A DNA stretch of 19,731 nucleotides from JALJPB01 sp963933115 (lineage in GTDB: Bacteria; Pseudomonadota; Gammaproteobacteria; Enterobacterales; Alteromonadaceae): positions 1 to 19,731 of the forward strand of contig CAWVSL010000047.1 in NCBI GenBank assembly GCA_963933115.1, written 5' to 3'. A program made the translations under genes and the position numbers. Under the pieces are notes generated by a model that saw nothing but the letters and a program-made list of their open reading frames with translations, ran no database searches and had not been told where the DNA came from. Every line of letters begins with the position of its first letter. Positions within the stretch are counted from its first letter, which is position 1. Shown here one piece after another: positions 1-8,350 of this stretch.

Positions 1-25
1 AAAAACAAAAACAAAAACAAAAACA
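1..25. repeat. AAAAAC hexanucleotide tandem repeat (window edge)
   Basis: Four perfect copies of AAAAAC stand at the very start of the window, so the array may continue to the left. Such tracts are prone to slippage. It lies about 130 bases upstream of the ACR3 gene, outside any coding region I can support. Confidence 0.8.
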
Positions 26-67
26 CAATTAATTGAAATAGCTATGGCAAATTGAAAATAGGCATCC

Positions 68-109
68 CCTCTACTATGGTTAATTTACCATAGGAGAGGT
101 CTGCTTTTT
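68..109 (+). terminator. Hairpin with T-rich tail, probable terminator of a gene to the left
   Basis: Arms 68-80 and 87-99 pair over 13 positions with one mismatch around the 6-base loop TAATTT. The right arm is followed by TCTGCTTTTTA. The T tract is on the plus side only, so it would end a plus-strand transcript coming from outside the window. It could instead be an operator or leader hairpin for the ACR3 gene that begins at 157. Confidence 0.45.
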
Positions 110-156
110 ATGACCACTAAAAATAATGAATGATTTTCGAGGTCTGATTAGCTGAT

Positions 157-1233
157 ATGTCTGAACAAAAATTATCAACATTCGAGCGGTATTTATCACT
201 CTGGGTGGTGCTTTGTATTGCTGGGGGTATTTCTTTAGGAAAAATAGCTCCAACTGTTGCAACAACCTTGAATGAACTTTCTGTTTACCAAGTATCTATT
301 CCGATAGCCGTGGGTTTATTTTTCATGATGTATCCCATCATGGTTAAAATAGACTTTGCCCAAGTGCTTAAATCAGCAAAAACACCTAAACCGGTTATCT
401 TGACGCTCTTTATAAATTGGGCGATTAAACCCTTTAGTATGTTTGCTATATCTTATTTCTTTTTGGGATATTTATTTCGAGATTTTTTACCAGGGACAGA
501 AATATTGGTTAATGGCGAGGAAGTCGAGTTATGGCGAAGTTATATTGCGGGGACTATTTTACTTGGTATTGCTCCATGTACGGCGATGGTTTTAATGTGG
601 GGGCATTTATCTGGTGGAAATGATGGTTTAACATTAATTATGGTGGCAATTAATTCACTGATGATGTTGTTACTTTATGGACCGCTGGGTGGATTACTAT
701 TAAACGTCAATGCGATGCCAGTACCTTGGCAGACTATGGTGCTTTAGGTCTCTATTTATGTGGCAATGCCATTGATTGCTGGGTATTTTTCAAGAAAACT
801 CATTATTAAATACAAGGGTATGGAGTGGTTTAATACTCAGTTCCTTCATTATTTAACACCCGTTAGCATTACGGCGCTATTATTTACCTTAGTGCTACTC
901 TTTTCGTTTAAGGGGGAGGTTATTGTTTCAAATCCGTTAACCATTTTATGGATAGCCATTCCACTACTGTTACAAACAGTTTTTATCTTTGCTTTAGGAT
1001 ATTTTTTATTATCTCGATGGTTTAAGCTCTCTTATCAAGACGCTGCGCCAGTTTCACTCATAGGCGCTTCTAATCATTTTGAAGTGGCAATTGCTACCGC
1101 TGTTATCCTTTTTGGTTTATCTTCTGGCGCAGCATTAGCGACCGTTGTTGGTGTTTTAATTGAAGTCCCCCTCATGCTAATGTTGGTTTATTTCTGCAAG
1201 CGAACAAAGTATTTGTTTACAAGTAGCCCGTAA
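157..1233 (+). pseudogene. ACR3-family arsenite efflux permease, interrupted by an in-frame TAG
   Basis: The product would be an ACR3-type arsenite carrier of the inner membrane (BART superfamily), which extrudes As(III) using the proton motive force. One frame of 358 codons gives the usual family length of about 350 residues with roughly ten hydrophobic segments. The signature GIAPCTAMVLMW holds the conserved Cys141, and GASNHFEVAIA holds the conserved Glu309. Codon 197 (745-747) is TAG, between PWQTMVL and VSIYVAMPLIAGYF, in the middle of a membrane segment. The frame is otherwise intact on both sides, so this looks like a recent nonsense mutation or a base-calling error rather than old decay. 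An ATG at 760 could in principle start a C-terminal fragment, but I see no good ribosome site for it. A GAGG lies about 14 bases before the ATG at 157. No arsR or arsC is visible beside it. Confidence 0.8.
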
Positions 1234-1310
1234 AAACAGTCTGACAATGACCATTAACTTCGATATTTGGCAGCTGTAGCTAGGTCATATGATAGCTAGG
1301 GTCTTAGTAT

Positions 1311-1376
1311 AATAATCACTGCCACAATAAATTAACAGTGATTGTTATGCGTTAAATCGCTTGATCCAACGCATAA
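1311..1376. repeat. Two adjoining inverted repeats between convergent genes
   Basis: The first pair is 1311-1321 with 1336-1346 (10 of 11 matched, 14-base spacer). The second is 1345-1353 with 1368-1376 (TTATGCGTT / AACGCATAA, perfect, 14-base spacer). They abut at 1345 and fill the gap between the 3' ends of the ACR3 and ptrB genes. There is no T run, so classic terminator function is doubtful; they may act as mRNA 3'-end stabilisers. Confidence 0.4.
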
Positions 1377-1401
1377 ATAAGCTAACTACTGCGGGTGTTT
1401 A

Positions 1402-3513
1402 TTATATTAATGAGATAAAAAAGCTCATTTCTAAAGCTTTTTCATTCAAACTTTTAAAACGCCCTGATGCCCCGCCATGGCCGGCATCCATATCTGTTTT
1501 AAAGACGAGTACGTTATCATCCGTTTTAAATTCTCGCAGTTTTGCTACCCATTTCATGGGCTCAAAGTATTGTACTTGCGAGTCATGTAAACCTGTGGTG
1601 ACTAAAATATTTGGGTAATCCTGCTGGCTAATATTATCAATGGGAGAGTAAGATAAAATAGTTTGGTAAGCCTGCTCTTCATTTGGGTTACCCCATTCAT
1701 CGTATTCATTGGTGGTCAATGGAATGGTTTCATCTAACATGGTCGTTAACACATCTAAAAATGGCACATGGGCACCAATACCTAGATATAACTCAGGGGC
1801 TTGATTAACTACAGCACCCATTAATAAACCGCCCGCGCTGCCACCAGAGGCGAATATTTTATCTTTAGCCCCATAACCTTGTTTAATCAGTGCTTTGGTG
1901 ACATCAATAAAGTCATTAAAGGTATTTTGTTTGAGTTGTTTCTTACCACTTTCATACCAGTCTCTGCCAAGCATTTCTGAACCACGGATATGAGCAATAA
2001 CATAAACAAACCCTCGGTCGAGTAAACTTAATGTTTGGCTAGAAAAATTGGGGTCTATGGTAATTCCGTAGGCGCCATAGCCATATTGTAATAGTGGGTT
2101 AGTCCCATCTTTTTTAAAGCAATCGCTACGATAAACAATCGATACCGGTACTTTTACACCATCACGAGCATCAATAAATAATCGTTCAGATTGGTAATTT
2201 TCTTTATTAAAATCACCCAATACTTTCTGTTGTTTAAGGAGCTTTCGCTCCCCAGTTGCTAAGTCAAATTCATAGAGTGAACCTGGAGTCGTCAAACTTG
2301 AATAATAAAGTCTAGCGGTGGTACTTTCGGGTTCTGGGTTATCACCAAGGCAGCAAAAATAGCAGGGATCGTCAAAAGCTAATGGGTATTGTTTTCCAGT
2401 GCTAACACCTTGTGAATTAGTATCTAAGGTATGAACAATAAAGCGTATTTGTCCTTGCTCTCGTTCAGTCACCACCAGAAAGTGGTGAAAGAGTTCGATA
2501 CCTTCTAATAAGATACTTTCTCGATGTGGTATGACTTCTTTCCAGCTATTTATATCACTGATTTTTTCTGCGGTTGCGGTCATTAAACGAAAGTTTTTTG
2601 CTTGGTAATTAGTGACAATATAAAAATTGTCACCCATTTTATCCGCATGATATTCGTGTTGTTCTAAAAAGGGTAGTAACTCGATAAATTCGCCATCAGG
2701 TTCGTCAGCACTCAATACTAAATTATGCGTTGCCTCTGTTGCGTGCAAACAAATATAGATAAGTGAGTCATCACGGCTTTTATCTAGGCTCATATAAAAG
2801 CTGTGGTCGTCTTCTTGATAGACTAAAACATCATCAACTTGTGATGTACCTAATTTATGACGATATACTTGTGTTCCCAGTAATGTGTCTAAGTCCTTTT
2901 TAACATAAAACACCGTTTCATTATCATTTGCCCAAACAATTTGACCTTCAGTTTCAACTAAAATATCTGGTAAATAAGACGACTTAGTCTCTTTTGACGA
3001 AGAAAGATCTTTAAAAATTATTGTGTAGATTCGTCGGCTATCAGTATCTTCAGAAAGTGATAGAATCTTATCATTAGGACTAAGTGATAAATCACCCAAA
3101 TCATAAAATTCATGGGGTTGTGCCCGTTCATTGACATCTAGTAATAAGGTTTTGTTTTCGCCTGAAAAGCTAGTGGCACGATAGTAGCGAGAGTGCTCTT
3201 GCTCACCGCTTATTTCACTGTGATACCAATATTTGCCATCTTTTTCGGGGACGGTATTATCATCTTTTACTATACGCGCTTTTAGTTCATTGAAGAGTAA
3301 GGTTTGTAGCGGTTTTTGCTCTGCTAGCATTTCATCAGCGTAGTGATTCTCTGCTTCAAGGTGTGCCAATATAGTTTTATCTTTACGTTCGTCATCTCGC
3401 ATCCAATAATAATTATCAATGCGTTGGTGGTTATGTATCTGCATTTTATGTGGCATTTTATTAGCTATTGGCGCAGGGATATTTTTTTTTCGCATGGTTG
3501 ACGATTGTGGCAC
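1402..3513 (-). CDS. ptrB: Oligopeptidase B (serine peptidase family S9A)
   Basis: A cytosolic trypsin-like oligopeptidase that cleaves short peptides after Arg or Lys. It has 703 residues against about 686 in E. coli. The N-terminal two thirds are the beta-propeller region; the conserved family start is seen in the RIDNYYWMRDD stretch (31-41). The C-terminal alpha/beta hydrolase has Ser559 in GGSAGG, Asp644 in GLHDSQV and His679 in AGHGG. The start is GTG: AGGAG stands 6 bases before it on the minus strand, whereas the next possible start (ATG at 3495) has no ribosome site. It is a single gene, convergent with the ACR3 gene and divergent from feoAB. In its leader (3544-3573) is an imperfect hairpin followed, in its own direction, by ATTTTTATTT. 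Confidence 0.93.
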   Translation of the reverse strand: MPQSSTMRKKNIPAPIANKMPHKMQIHNHQRIDNYYWMRDDERKDKTILAHLEAENHYADEMLAEQKPLQTLLFNELKARIVKDDNTVPEKDGKYWYHSEISGEQEHSRYYRATSFSGENKTLLLDVNERAQPHEFYDLGDLSLSPNDKILSLSEDTDSRRIYTIIFKDLSSSKETKSSYLPDILVETEGQIVWANDNETVFYVKKDLDTLLGTQVYRHKLGTSQVDDVLVYQEDDHSFYMSLDKSRDDSLIYICLHATEATHNLVLSADEPDGEFIELLPFLEQHEYHADKMGDNFYIVTNYQAKNFRLMTATAEKISDINSWKEVIPHRESILLEGIELFHHFLVVTEREQGQIRFIVHTLDTNSQGVSTGKQYPLAFDDPCYFCCLGDNPEPESTTARLYYSSLTTPGSLYEFDLATGERKLLKQQKVLGDFNKENYQSERLFIDARDGVKVPVSIVYRSDCFKKDGTNPLLQYGYGAYGITIDPNFSSQTLSLLDRGFVYVIAHIRGSEMLGRDWYESGKKQLKQNTFNDFIDVTKALIKQGYGAKDKIFASGGSAGGLLMGAVVNQAPELYLGIGAHVPFLDVLTTMLDETIPLTTNEYDEWGNPNEEQAYQTILSYSPIDNISQQDYPNILVTTGLHDSQVQYFEPMKWVAKLREFKTDDNVLVFKTDMDAGHGGASGRFKSLNEKALEMSFFISLI

Positions 3514-3624
3514 TAAGTGCTCCTAGTTTAGATAAATAAAAATAAAGCTCGACCAGTAATGTTACTAAGCTTTTTTAACTGAAGTCATTTTAGGTTAAAT
3601 TAAAATATTAAACACCCCATTATT

Positions 3625-3652
3625 TTGACTAATAATTTATCGGGTCTTTAAT
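3625..3652 (+). promoter_or_regulatory. Predicted sigma-70 promoter in the ptrB-feoA spacer
   Basis: TTGACT (3625-3630) and TTTAAT (3647-3652) each match the consensus in 5 of 6 bases, with a 16-base spacer. No gene starts nearby on the plus strand. The next signal in this direction is the terminator ending at 3849, which suggests a short non-coding transcript. Confidence 0.4.
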
Positions 3653-3658
3653 ATTTGA

Positions 3659-3849
3659 TGATAAAATGAACAAGGTCAGTTTATTATTTTAATACTGATG
3701 TGTCCTATTACTCGTAACCTATTAATAAATTATACATTTTAAAAAAATCAATCGAAACTCCTCTATTAAAATTCAACGCTGAAACACCCATCTAATGAGT
3801 CATTAATGATAACTTGCGAGCTTAATACTTGCCTCAACGCAAGTTTTTT
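3659..3849 (+). ncRNA. Possible small RNA upstream of feoA
   Basis: Inferred only from a promoter (3625-3652) and a terminator (3811-3849) facing the same way, about 190 bases apart, in a 545-base spacer without a supported gene. The only start codon near the expected 5' end with an open frame encodes eight residues (3667-3693, MNKVSLLF) and has no ribosome site. I do not recognise the RNA. The rest of the spacer holds the feo promoter, the Fur box and an AT-rich perfect inverted repeat (3911-3931). Confidence 0.22.
3811..3849 (+). terminator. Terminator with two alternative left arms
   Basis: The right arm GCAAGT (3839-3844) runs into six T (3844-3849). It can pair with ACTTGC at 3827-3832 (6 bp, 6-base loop CTCAAC). 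It can also pair through the longer AACTTGCG at 3811-3818 with CGCAAGTT at 3838-3845 (8 bp, 19-base loop). Both foldings end at the same T run, so this should terminate plus-strand transcription before the feo promoter. Confidence 0.55.
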
Positions 3850-3910
3850 AGGGTAGGTCGAACCAAAAAAAGAACGTCATAATCGTGTTGTAGCCATCAA
3901 AAACAAGGCA

Positions 3911-3931
3911 TTAAAAATAGTTTATTTTTAA
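3911..3931. repeat. AT-rich perfect inverted repeat upstream of the feo promoter
   Basis: TTAAAAATA and TATTTTTAA pair perfectly over 9 bases around GTT, centred about 70 bases before the feo -35 element. It could be an activator or nucleoid-protein site, but AT-rich palindromes arise easily in this DNA. Confidence 0.25.
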
Positions 3932-3987
3932 GCAGTCTCTTGTGCTTTAATTAACATCAAAAGTAGGGCGTTGGTACCGATCTTTTA

Positions 3988-4016
3988 TTGTACATTGTGC
4001 TGTTAAAGTGTAGAAT
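3988..4016 (+). promoter_or_regulatory. feoAB promoter
   Basis: TTGTAC (3988-3993), a 17-base spacer and TAGAAT (4011-4016). The expected transcript start falls near 4023, at the left edge of the Fur box, with feoA at 4059. The -35 match is weak and the -10 is good; the position relative to the Fur site is the main support. Confidence 0.5.
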
Positions 4017-4022
4017 GCAAAT

Positions 4023-4041
4023 AATAGTGATTCTCATTAAC
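4023..4041 (+). promoter_or_regulatory. Fur box in front of feoA
   Basis: AATAGTGATTCTCATTAAC agrees with the 19-base Fur consensus GATAATGATAATCATTATC at 14 positions. It sits just after the -10 element and over the predicted transcript start. Fur-Fe(II) bound here would block transcription, which is the usual control of feo operons in gammaproteobacteria. Confidence 0.7.
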
Positions 4042-4058
4042 ATTTTAAGATACAGTTT

Positions 4059-4283
4059 ATGACCTTAGCAGATTTAACTAGAAACCAAAAAGCCCACATT
4101 AGCGTACTACCTAATGATTTAGATTTAGCTTCACGTCTTTTAGAGCAGGGTTTTGCCGTTCGTACTGAAATATCATTGGCTCATAAAGCTCCTTGGAATG
4201 GACCTCTTGCTTTTCGTCTTCACAATACTAAAGTGACTATCCAGCCTAAAATTGCACAACAAATCACAGTGATACTTGCTTAA
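4059..4283 (+). CDS. feoA: Ferrous iron transport accessory protein FeoA
   Basis: A cytosolic SH3-like protein of 74 residues, the usual FeoA size (about 75), thought to assist FeoB in Fe(II) uptake. The family pattern is visible in the ASRLLEQGFAVRTEISL stretch (24-40), followed by the A-P-x-x-x-P segment and a C-terminal valine-rich strand. Its stop TAA shares one base with the ATG of feoB (TAATG at 4281-4285), so the two are translationally coupled. The ribosome site is weak (AAGA 8 bases before the ATG). Promoter and Fur box lie directly upstream. Confidence 0.9.
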   Translation: MTLADLTRNQKAHISVLPNDLDLASRLLEQGFAVRTEISLAHKAPWNGPLAFRLHNTKVTIQPKIAQQITVILA

Positions 4284-6481
4284 TGGCAAGTTGTGACGAT
4301 TCAAATGCTCCAGAGACTAGCGAAAAAAAAAGCATAAAAAATCCTCATTATGCCTTAGTTGGTTTTGCCAATTCAGGTAAAAGTACGTTATTTAATTTAT
4401 TTCCGGGTGATAAACAAACGGTCGGTAATTGGGCTGGCGTTACTGTAAGCGCCAAACAAAAATCAATTCAGTTAGTTGAAGGTTCTGCCACACTAACGGA
4501 CTTACCCGGGTTAAGTTCTTTAACGGCTCATGATAACCAAGGCCAAGACTTAACCATTAGTCAAAATTTTCTTCAGCAAAGATCCTTTGATTTATTAATT
4601 AACCTTGTTGATGCCACACAATTATCAAGACAGCTTTATCTAACTACTCAGTTACTTGAATTGGGTATACCTATGATAGTCGTCATTAATAAAGTTGATC
4701 GTAAAGAAGCTTTAGATATTAATGTTCAACAACTGTCGAAAGAATTGGGTTGTCCCGTCATTGAAATCAGTGCACAAAATCAAACGTCACTTGATAAAAT
4801 TTATCCACTTTTAGCAACAAGGCTTCCACCAAATGGTGATTGTGCTCAGCAAAGTTGCTTGTGTTTACCGCAAAAAAATCAACTTTCAGCTTTAAAAGAG
4901 TGCAAAGAAACACCAACTAACAAAGAGCAAGCATTAGATAGGCACCAATTTGTCCATGACGTTATCGCCAAAGTTAGTAAATCAAAAACAGCGAATATAA
5001 GCTTTACCGATAAAATTGACGAGTTTGTTTTGCATCCTGTTATCGGTATTCCCATCTTTTTATCGATGATGTATTTATTGTTTATGTTCGCTATTAATGT
5101 TGGTAGCGCGTTTATTGATTTTTTTGATATTTTATCCGGTAGCCTCTTTGTCGAATACCCCTTGCACTTTCTTGCCCCATTAAACTTGCCTCAGTGGTTA
5201 CTGACTATTGTTGAGGGGATTGGTAGCGGTATGCAAACTGTTGCTACCTTTATTCCTATTATTGCTTGTTTATTTATTGGTTTATCTGTTTTAGAAAATA
5301 GTGGTTATTTAGCCAGAGCCGCTTTTGTTGTTGATACAGTTATGCAACGAATAGGTTTGCCAGGCAAAGCGTTTGTTCCACTTATCGTTGGCTTTGGTTG
5401 TACCGTTCCTGCGGTAATGTCTGCCCGTGTCTTAGACAGTGAACGAGAGCGTATTACTACCGTGATGATGGCACCCTTTATGTCGTGTGGTGCGCGGTTG
5501 CCAGTCTATGCTTTATTTGCTGCTGCTTTTTTTCCTGAAAATGGTCAAAACTTAGTTTTTTTACTCTATCTTATTGGTATTGCTGCCGCGATATTTACCG
5601 GATTTTTATTAAAGAAAACGACATTGCCGGGAACTAGCTCACTAAATATTATGGAGTTGCCGTTATATGAATTGCCAAAACTGTCCTATATCAGTGTACG
5701 TGTCTGGCAACGGACCAAAGGCTTTGTGTTAGGCGCAGGTAAAACGATTGTCATTGTTGTTTGTTTACTTAACTTCCTTAATTCTATTGACTTAAACGGT
5801 GATTTTGGTAATAAAGACAGTGAAAATTCAATTTTAAGTCAAAGTGCAAAAGTAGTGATGCCTTTATTAGCTCCTATGGGGGTAAAAGAAGAAAATTGGC
5901 AAGCCGGTGTGGGTATAATTACTGGAATTTTTGCTAAAGAAGTCTTGGTTGCAACCTTTAATAGCCTTTATTCTCCTCAGGCTAATGAACAAGGTGCTGA
6001 ACCTTCATTAAGTAACAGCTGGGGTGAAGCTGTTGCGAGTATTAAAGAGAACTTATTAGGTATTAAAGCCGAAGACCCTTTAAGTATCGACGTTGGTGAT
6101 TTAAGCGATTTGGCTGTCGTAGCTCAAGAACAGGGCGTCGAAATAACCACCTATCAGATTATGCAAACTGCGTTTGCCGGACAACTTGGTGCCTTCAGTT
6201 ATCTACTCTTTATTCTTCTTTACACCCCTTGTATAGCAGCGATGGGCGCAATTAAAAATGAAGTGGGTACCAAGTGGGCTGGTTTTGCCGCTATCTGGAG
6301 CTTTACCTTAGCCTATCTTGCGGCAACCTTATGCTATCAAATTGGAAATTTTTCAAATAATCCCTTATACGCCAGTTTTTGTATTGTTGCTGTTTTTATT
6401 ACCTTTGGAAGTATATATTTCTGGCTGAAATACCAAGGCAGTAAAATACTGACCATTCCCATTTCGGTTAAGTACTCTTAG
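4283..6481 (+). CDS. feoB: Fe(II) transporter FeoB
   Basis: An inner-membrane Fe(II) permease with a cytosolic G-domain. It has 732 residues against 773 in E. coli. G motifs are visible: G1 GFANSGKST (27-35), the G2 Thr in GNWAGVTV, G3 DLPG (73-76), G4 NKVD (136-139) and a G5-like SAQN (163-166). After a helical linker comes the membrane core with two Gate regions, including GLPGKAFVPLIVGFGC and MMAPFMSCGARLP. The G1 reads GFANSGKS instead of the frequent GNPNxGKT, but all phosphate-binding residues are kept. It lacks the Cys-rich C-terminal tail of E. coli FeoB, and no feoC follows. It is the second gene of the Fur-controlled operon, and a short palindrome (6499-6522) lies after its stop. 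Confidence 0.96.
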   Translation: MASCDDSNAPETSEKKSIKNPHYALVGFANSGKSTLFNLFPGDKQTVGNWAGVTVSAKQKSIQLVEGSATLTDLPGLSSLTAHDNQGQDLTISQNFLQQRSFDLLINLVDATQLSRQLYLTTQLLELGIPMIVVINKVDRKEALDINVQQLSKELGCPVIEISAQNQTSLDKIYPLLATRLPPNGDCAQQSCLCLPQKNQLSALKECKETPTNKEQALDRHQFVHDVIAKVSKSKTANISFTDKIDEFVLHPVIGIPIFLSMMYLLFMFAINVGSAFIDFFDILSGSLFVEYPLHFLAPLNLPQWLLTIVEGIGSGMQTVATFIPIIACLFIGLSVLENSGYLARAAFVVDTVMQRIGLPGKAFVPLIVGFGCTVPAVMSARVLDSERERITTVMMAPFMSCGARLPVYALFAAAFFPENGQNLVFLLYLIGIAAAIFTGFLLKKTTLPGTSSLNIMELPLYELPKLSYISVRVWQRTKGFVLGAGKTIVIVVCLLNFLNSIDLNGDFGNKDSENSILSQSAKVVMPLLAPMGVKEENWQAGVGIITGIFAKEVLVATFNSLYSPQANEQGAEPSLSNSWGEAVASIKENLLGIKAEDPLSIDVGDLSDLAVVAQEQGVEITTYQIMQTAFAGQLGAFSYLLFILLYTPCIAAMGAIKNEVGTKWAGFAAIWSFTLAYLAATLCYQIGNFSNNPLYASFCIVAVFITFGSIYFWLKYQGSKILTIPISVKYS

Positions 6482-6498
6482 TCAACATCTTCAACATA

Positions 6499-6522
6499 AA
6501 GCATACACAGCTGTGTATGCTT
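6499..6522. terminator. Palindrome after feoB, weak terminator candidate
   Basis: AAGCATACACAG and CTGTGTATGCTT form a perfect 24-base palindrome (10 bp stem if AGCT is the loop), 18 bases after the feoB stop. It is followed by ATAATTATTATG rather than a T run, so termination may be inefficient. A palindromic operator is an alternative. Confidence 0.35.
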
Positions 6523-6608
6523 ATAATTATTATGCCCTGATATATAAGTATTTATTAGCTCATAAGTAATAATTTATTACATAAATAGACCATGTTATAA
6601 GATTTTAT

Positions 6609-8330
6609 ATGCAATATATGGATAACTGTTTTACTCACTTTGAGTCTTCAATAAAAAAAGTTTGCTTACCGCAAAAGTTTACCTTTCCCTTTTATTACCA
6701 ACCCCACCCTTTATCTTTATTGGCGGTTAAAGAGCTGCAATCTTACCTTGAAAATCAAACTGATTGGCAACATGATTTTGGCCTTGTTGATAGTAATATT
6801 TCAGCAAGTGGTAAGATGTTTGGTGTATTAGTTGTTCAAAACCCTGCCGGTGATATTGGCTATTTATCCGCTTTTTCTGGCACGCTTGCTAAAAAGAACA
6901 TTATCGATAAATTTGTTCCTCCGGTATTTGATACGCTTGCTAAAGACAGCTTTTTTCTTATCGGCCAACGTGAAATTAATCAAATAACCCATGAACTTGT
7001 CTGCTTAAAAAGTAATACGCAAATTTTAGTGTTATCAGAATCGCTCACTTTATTAACCCGTGATAAAGAGAGTGATATTTTAGCCCATCGTAATGTGATG
7101 ATTGAAGGCCGAAAGCAGCGAAAGTTAAAACGTGAAACAGCACAAAACCTCTCAGAGAAAAGTATTGTCGATGATCATAAATTTTTGCAACTTAACAACT
7201 TGCTGAGCAAAGAAAGTATTAAAGAAAAAAATCAATTAAGAGATTTGAAACTGTATTGGCAGGAAAAAATTGATGTAATTGCACAGCAACTTAAACAGTT
7301 TACTGATGCAATTGAACAGCTGACACAGCAACGAAAAAGTTTATCTAATGCTTTGCAAAATAAATTATTTAATCACTATCGCTTTTTAAATATTAGTGGT
7401 GAAGAAAAAACATTAAACAACATTTTTAACGAATTGCCTGATAGAACACCGCCAGCAGGATCAGGTGATTGTGCCGCCCCTAAGTTACTGCAATATGCTT
7501 TTAATCATAATTTTAAACCTATCGCCATGGCTGAATTTTGGTGGGGCGTAGCACCTAAGTCTGAAATACGACAGCATAAAAATTTCTATGGCTCATGCCA
7601 AGGTAAATGTCAGCCTATTTTAGGTCATATGCTTGATGGTCTTGATGTCGACGAAAATCCACTATTGATTAACCCTTCGCTGGGTAAGTCTTTAGACATC
7701 GTTTATCAAGATAGTGCACTGTTGATTATTAATAAACCGAGTGAGTTTTTATCAGTCCCAGGAAAGAATATTAAAGACAGCGTCTACTCTCGAATTAAAA
7801 CACAGTTTCCAGAAGCGACAGGGCCATTAATTGTTCATCGCTTAGACATGTCGACCTCAGGGTTAATGGTCATTGCGTTAACTAAGAGAGCCCATAAAAA
7901 TCTTCAGCAGCAGTTTATTGCTAGGACAGTAGCAAAACGTTATGTTGCCTTAATTGATGGCGAATTAATAGCTGATGCCGGTACCATTCGTTTACCGCTA
8001 CGTGTCGATTTAAATGATAGACCACGACAGGTTGTTTGTTATGACTATGGTAAAAATGCTGAAACATCGTGGCAAGTCATTGATAGAATTGAAGTTACAA
8101 ACCAAGATAAAACAGCTAAATTCACCCGGTTACATTTATACCCTAAAACAGGCCGTACCCATCAACTTCGGATGCATTGTGCCCATATTGATGGTTTACA
8201 TCGGCCAATAGTTGGTGATGATCTTTATGGTAAAAGAGCCAAGCGTTTACATTTACATGCAGCTTATTTGGCTTTTTTGCATCCACTAACCAAAGAAAAA
8301 ATGGTTTTTGAAGTTGCTGAAGAATTTTAG
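6609..8330 (+). CDS. RluA-family RNA pseudouridine synthase with long N-terminal extension
   Basis: Isomerises uridine to pseudouridine in an RNA; the target (rRNA or tRNA) cannot be told from sequence. The catalytic domain fills about residues 360-565: the entry strand LDIVYQDSALLIINKPSEF, then VHRLDMSTSGL with the catalytic Asp413, and later PKTGRTHQLRMH. At 573 residues it is much longer than simple RluA proteins (about 220-330). The extension has a mixed N-terminal part, a charged probable coiled coil (about 170-255) and a conserved-looking segment (about 280-345) with PPAGSGDCAAPKLLQYA and Cys288, His323, Cys330, Cys334 and His340. I recall similarly built, uncharacterised RluA-type proteins in marine gammaproteobacteria. 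No strong ribosome site decides between ATG 6609 and ATG 6618. It stands alone, convergent with the peptidase gene 20 bases downstream. Confidence 0.85.
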   Translation: MQYMDNCFTHFESSIKKVCLPQKFTFPFYYQPHPLSLLAVKELQSYLENQTDWQHDFGLVDSNISASGKMFGVLVVQNPAGDIGYLSAFSGTLAKKNIIDKFVPPVFDTLAKDSFFLIGQREINQITHELVCLKSNTQILVLSESLTLLTRDKESDILAHRNVMIEGRKQRKLKRETAQNLSEKSIVDDHKFLQLNNLLSKESIKEKNQLRDLKLYWQEKIDVIAQQLKQFTDAIEQLTQQRKSLSNALQNKLFNHYRFLNISGEEKTLNNIFNELPDRTPPAGSGDCAAPKLLQYAFNHNFKPIAMAEFWWGVAPKSEIRQHKNFYGSCQGKCQPILGHMLDGLDVDENPLLINPSLGKSLDIVYQDSALLIINKPSEFLSVPGKNIKDSVYSRIKTQFPEATGPLIVHRLDMSTSGLMVIALTKRAHKNLQQQFIARTVAKRYVALIDGELIADAGTIRLPLRVDLNDRPRQVVCYDYGKNAETSWQVIDRIEVTNQDKTAKFTRLHLYPKTGRTHQLRMHCAHIDGLHRPIVGDDLYGKRAKRLHLHAAYLAFLHPLTKEKMVFEVAEEF

Positions 8331-8350
8331 CGGCTAAATAACCTAAAAAA

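Noticed and set aside
760..1233. Separate C-terminal membrane protein gene
   Set aside because: Same frame as the upstream part and matches the second half of ACR3; it is the remainder of the interrupted gene, not an independent one.
1277..1300. Direct repeat TAGCTAGG, two copies 16 bases apart
   Set aside because: Eight bases in non-coding AT-rich DNA with no adjacent gene start; no function can be argued.
3544..3576. Imperfect hairpin with T tract in the ptrB leader, considered as an attenuator
   Set aside because: The stem needs a 5-against-1 base bulge and no alternative antiterminator pairing is visible.
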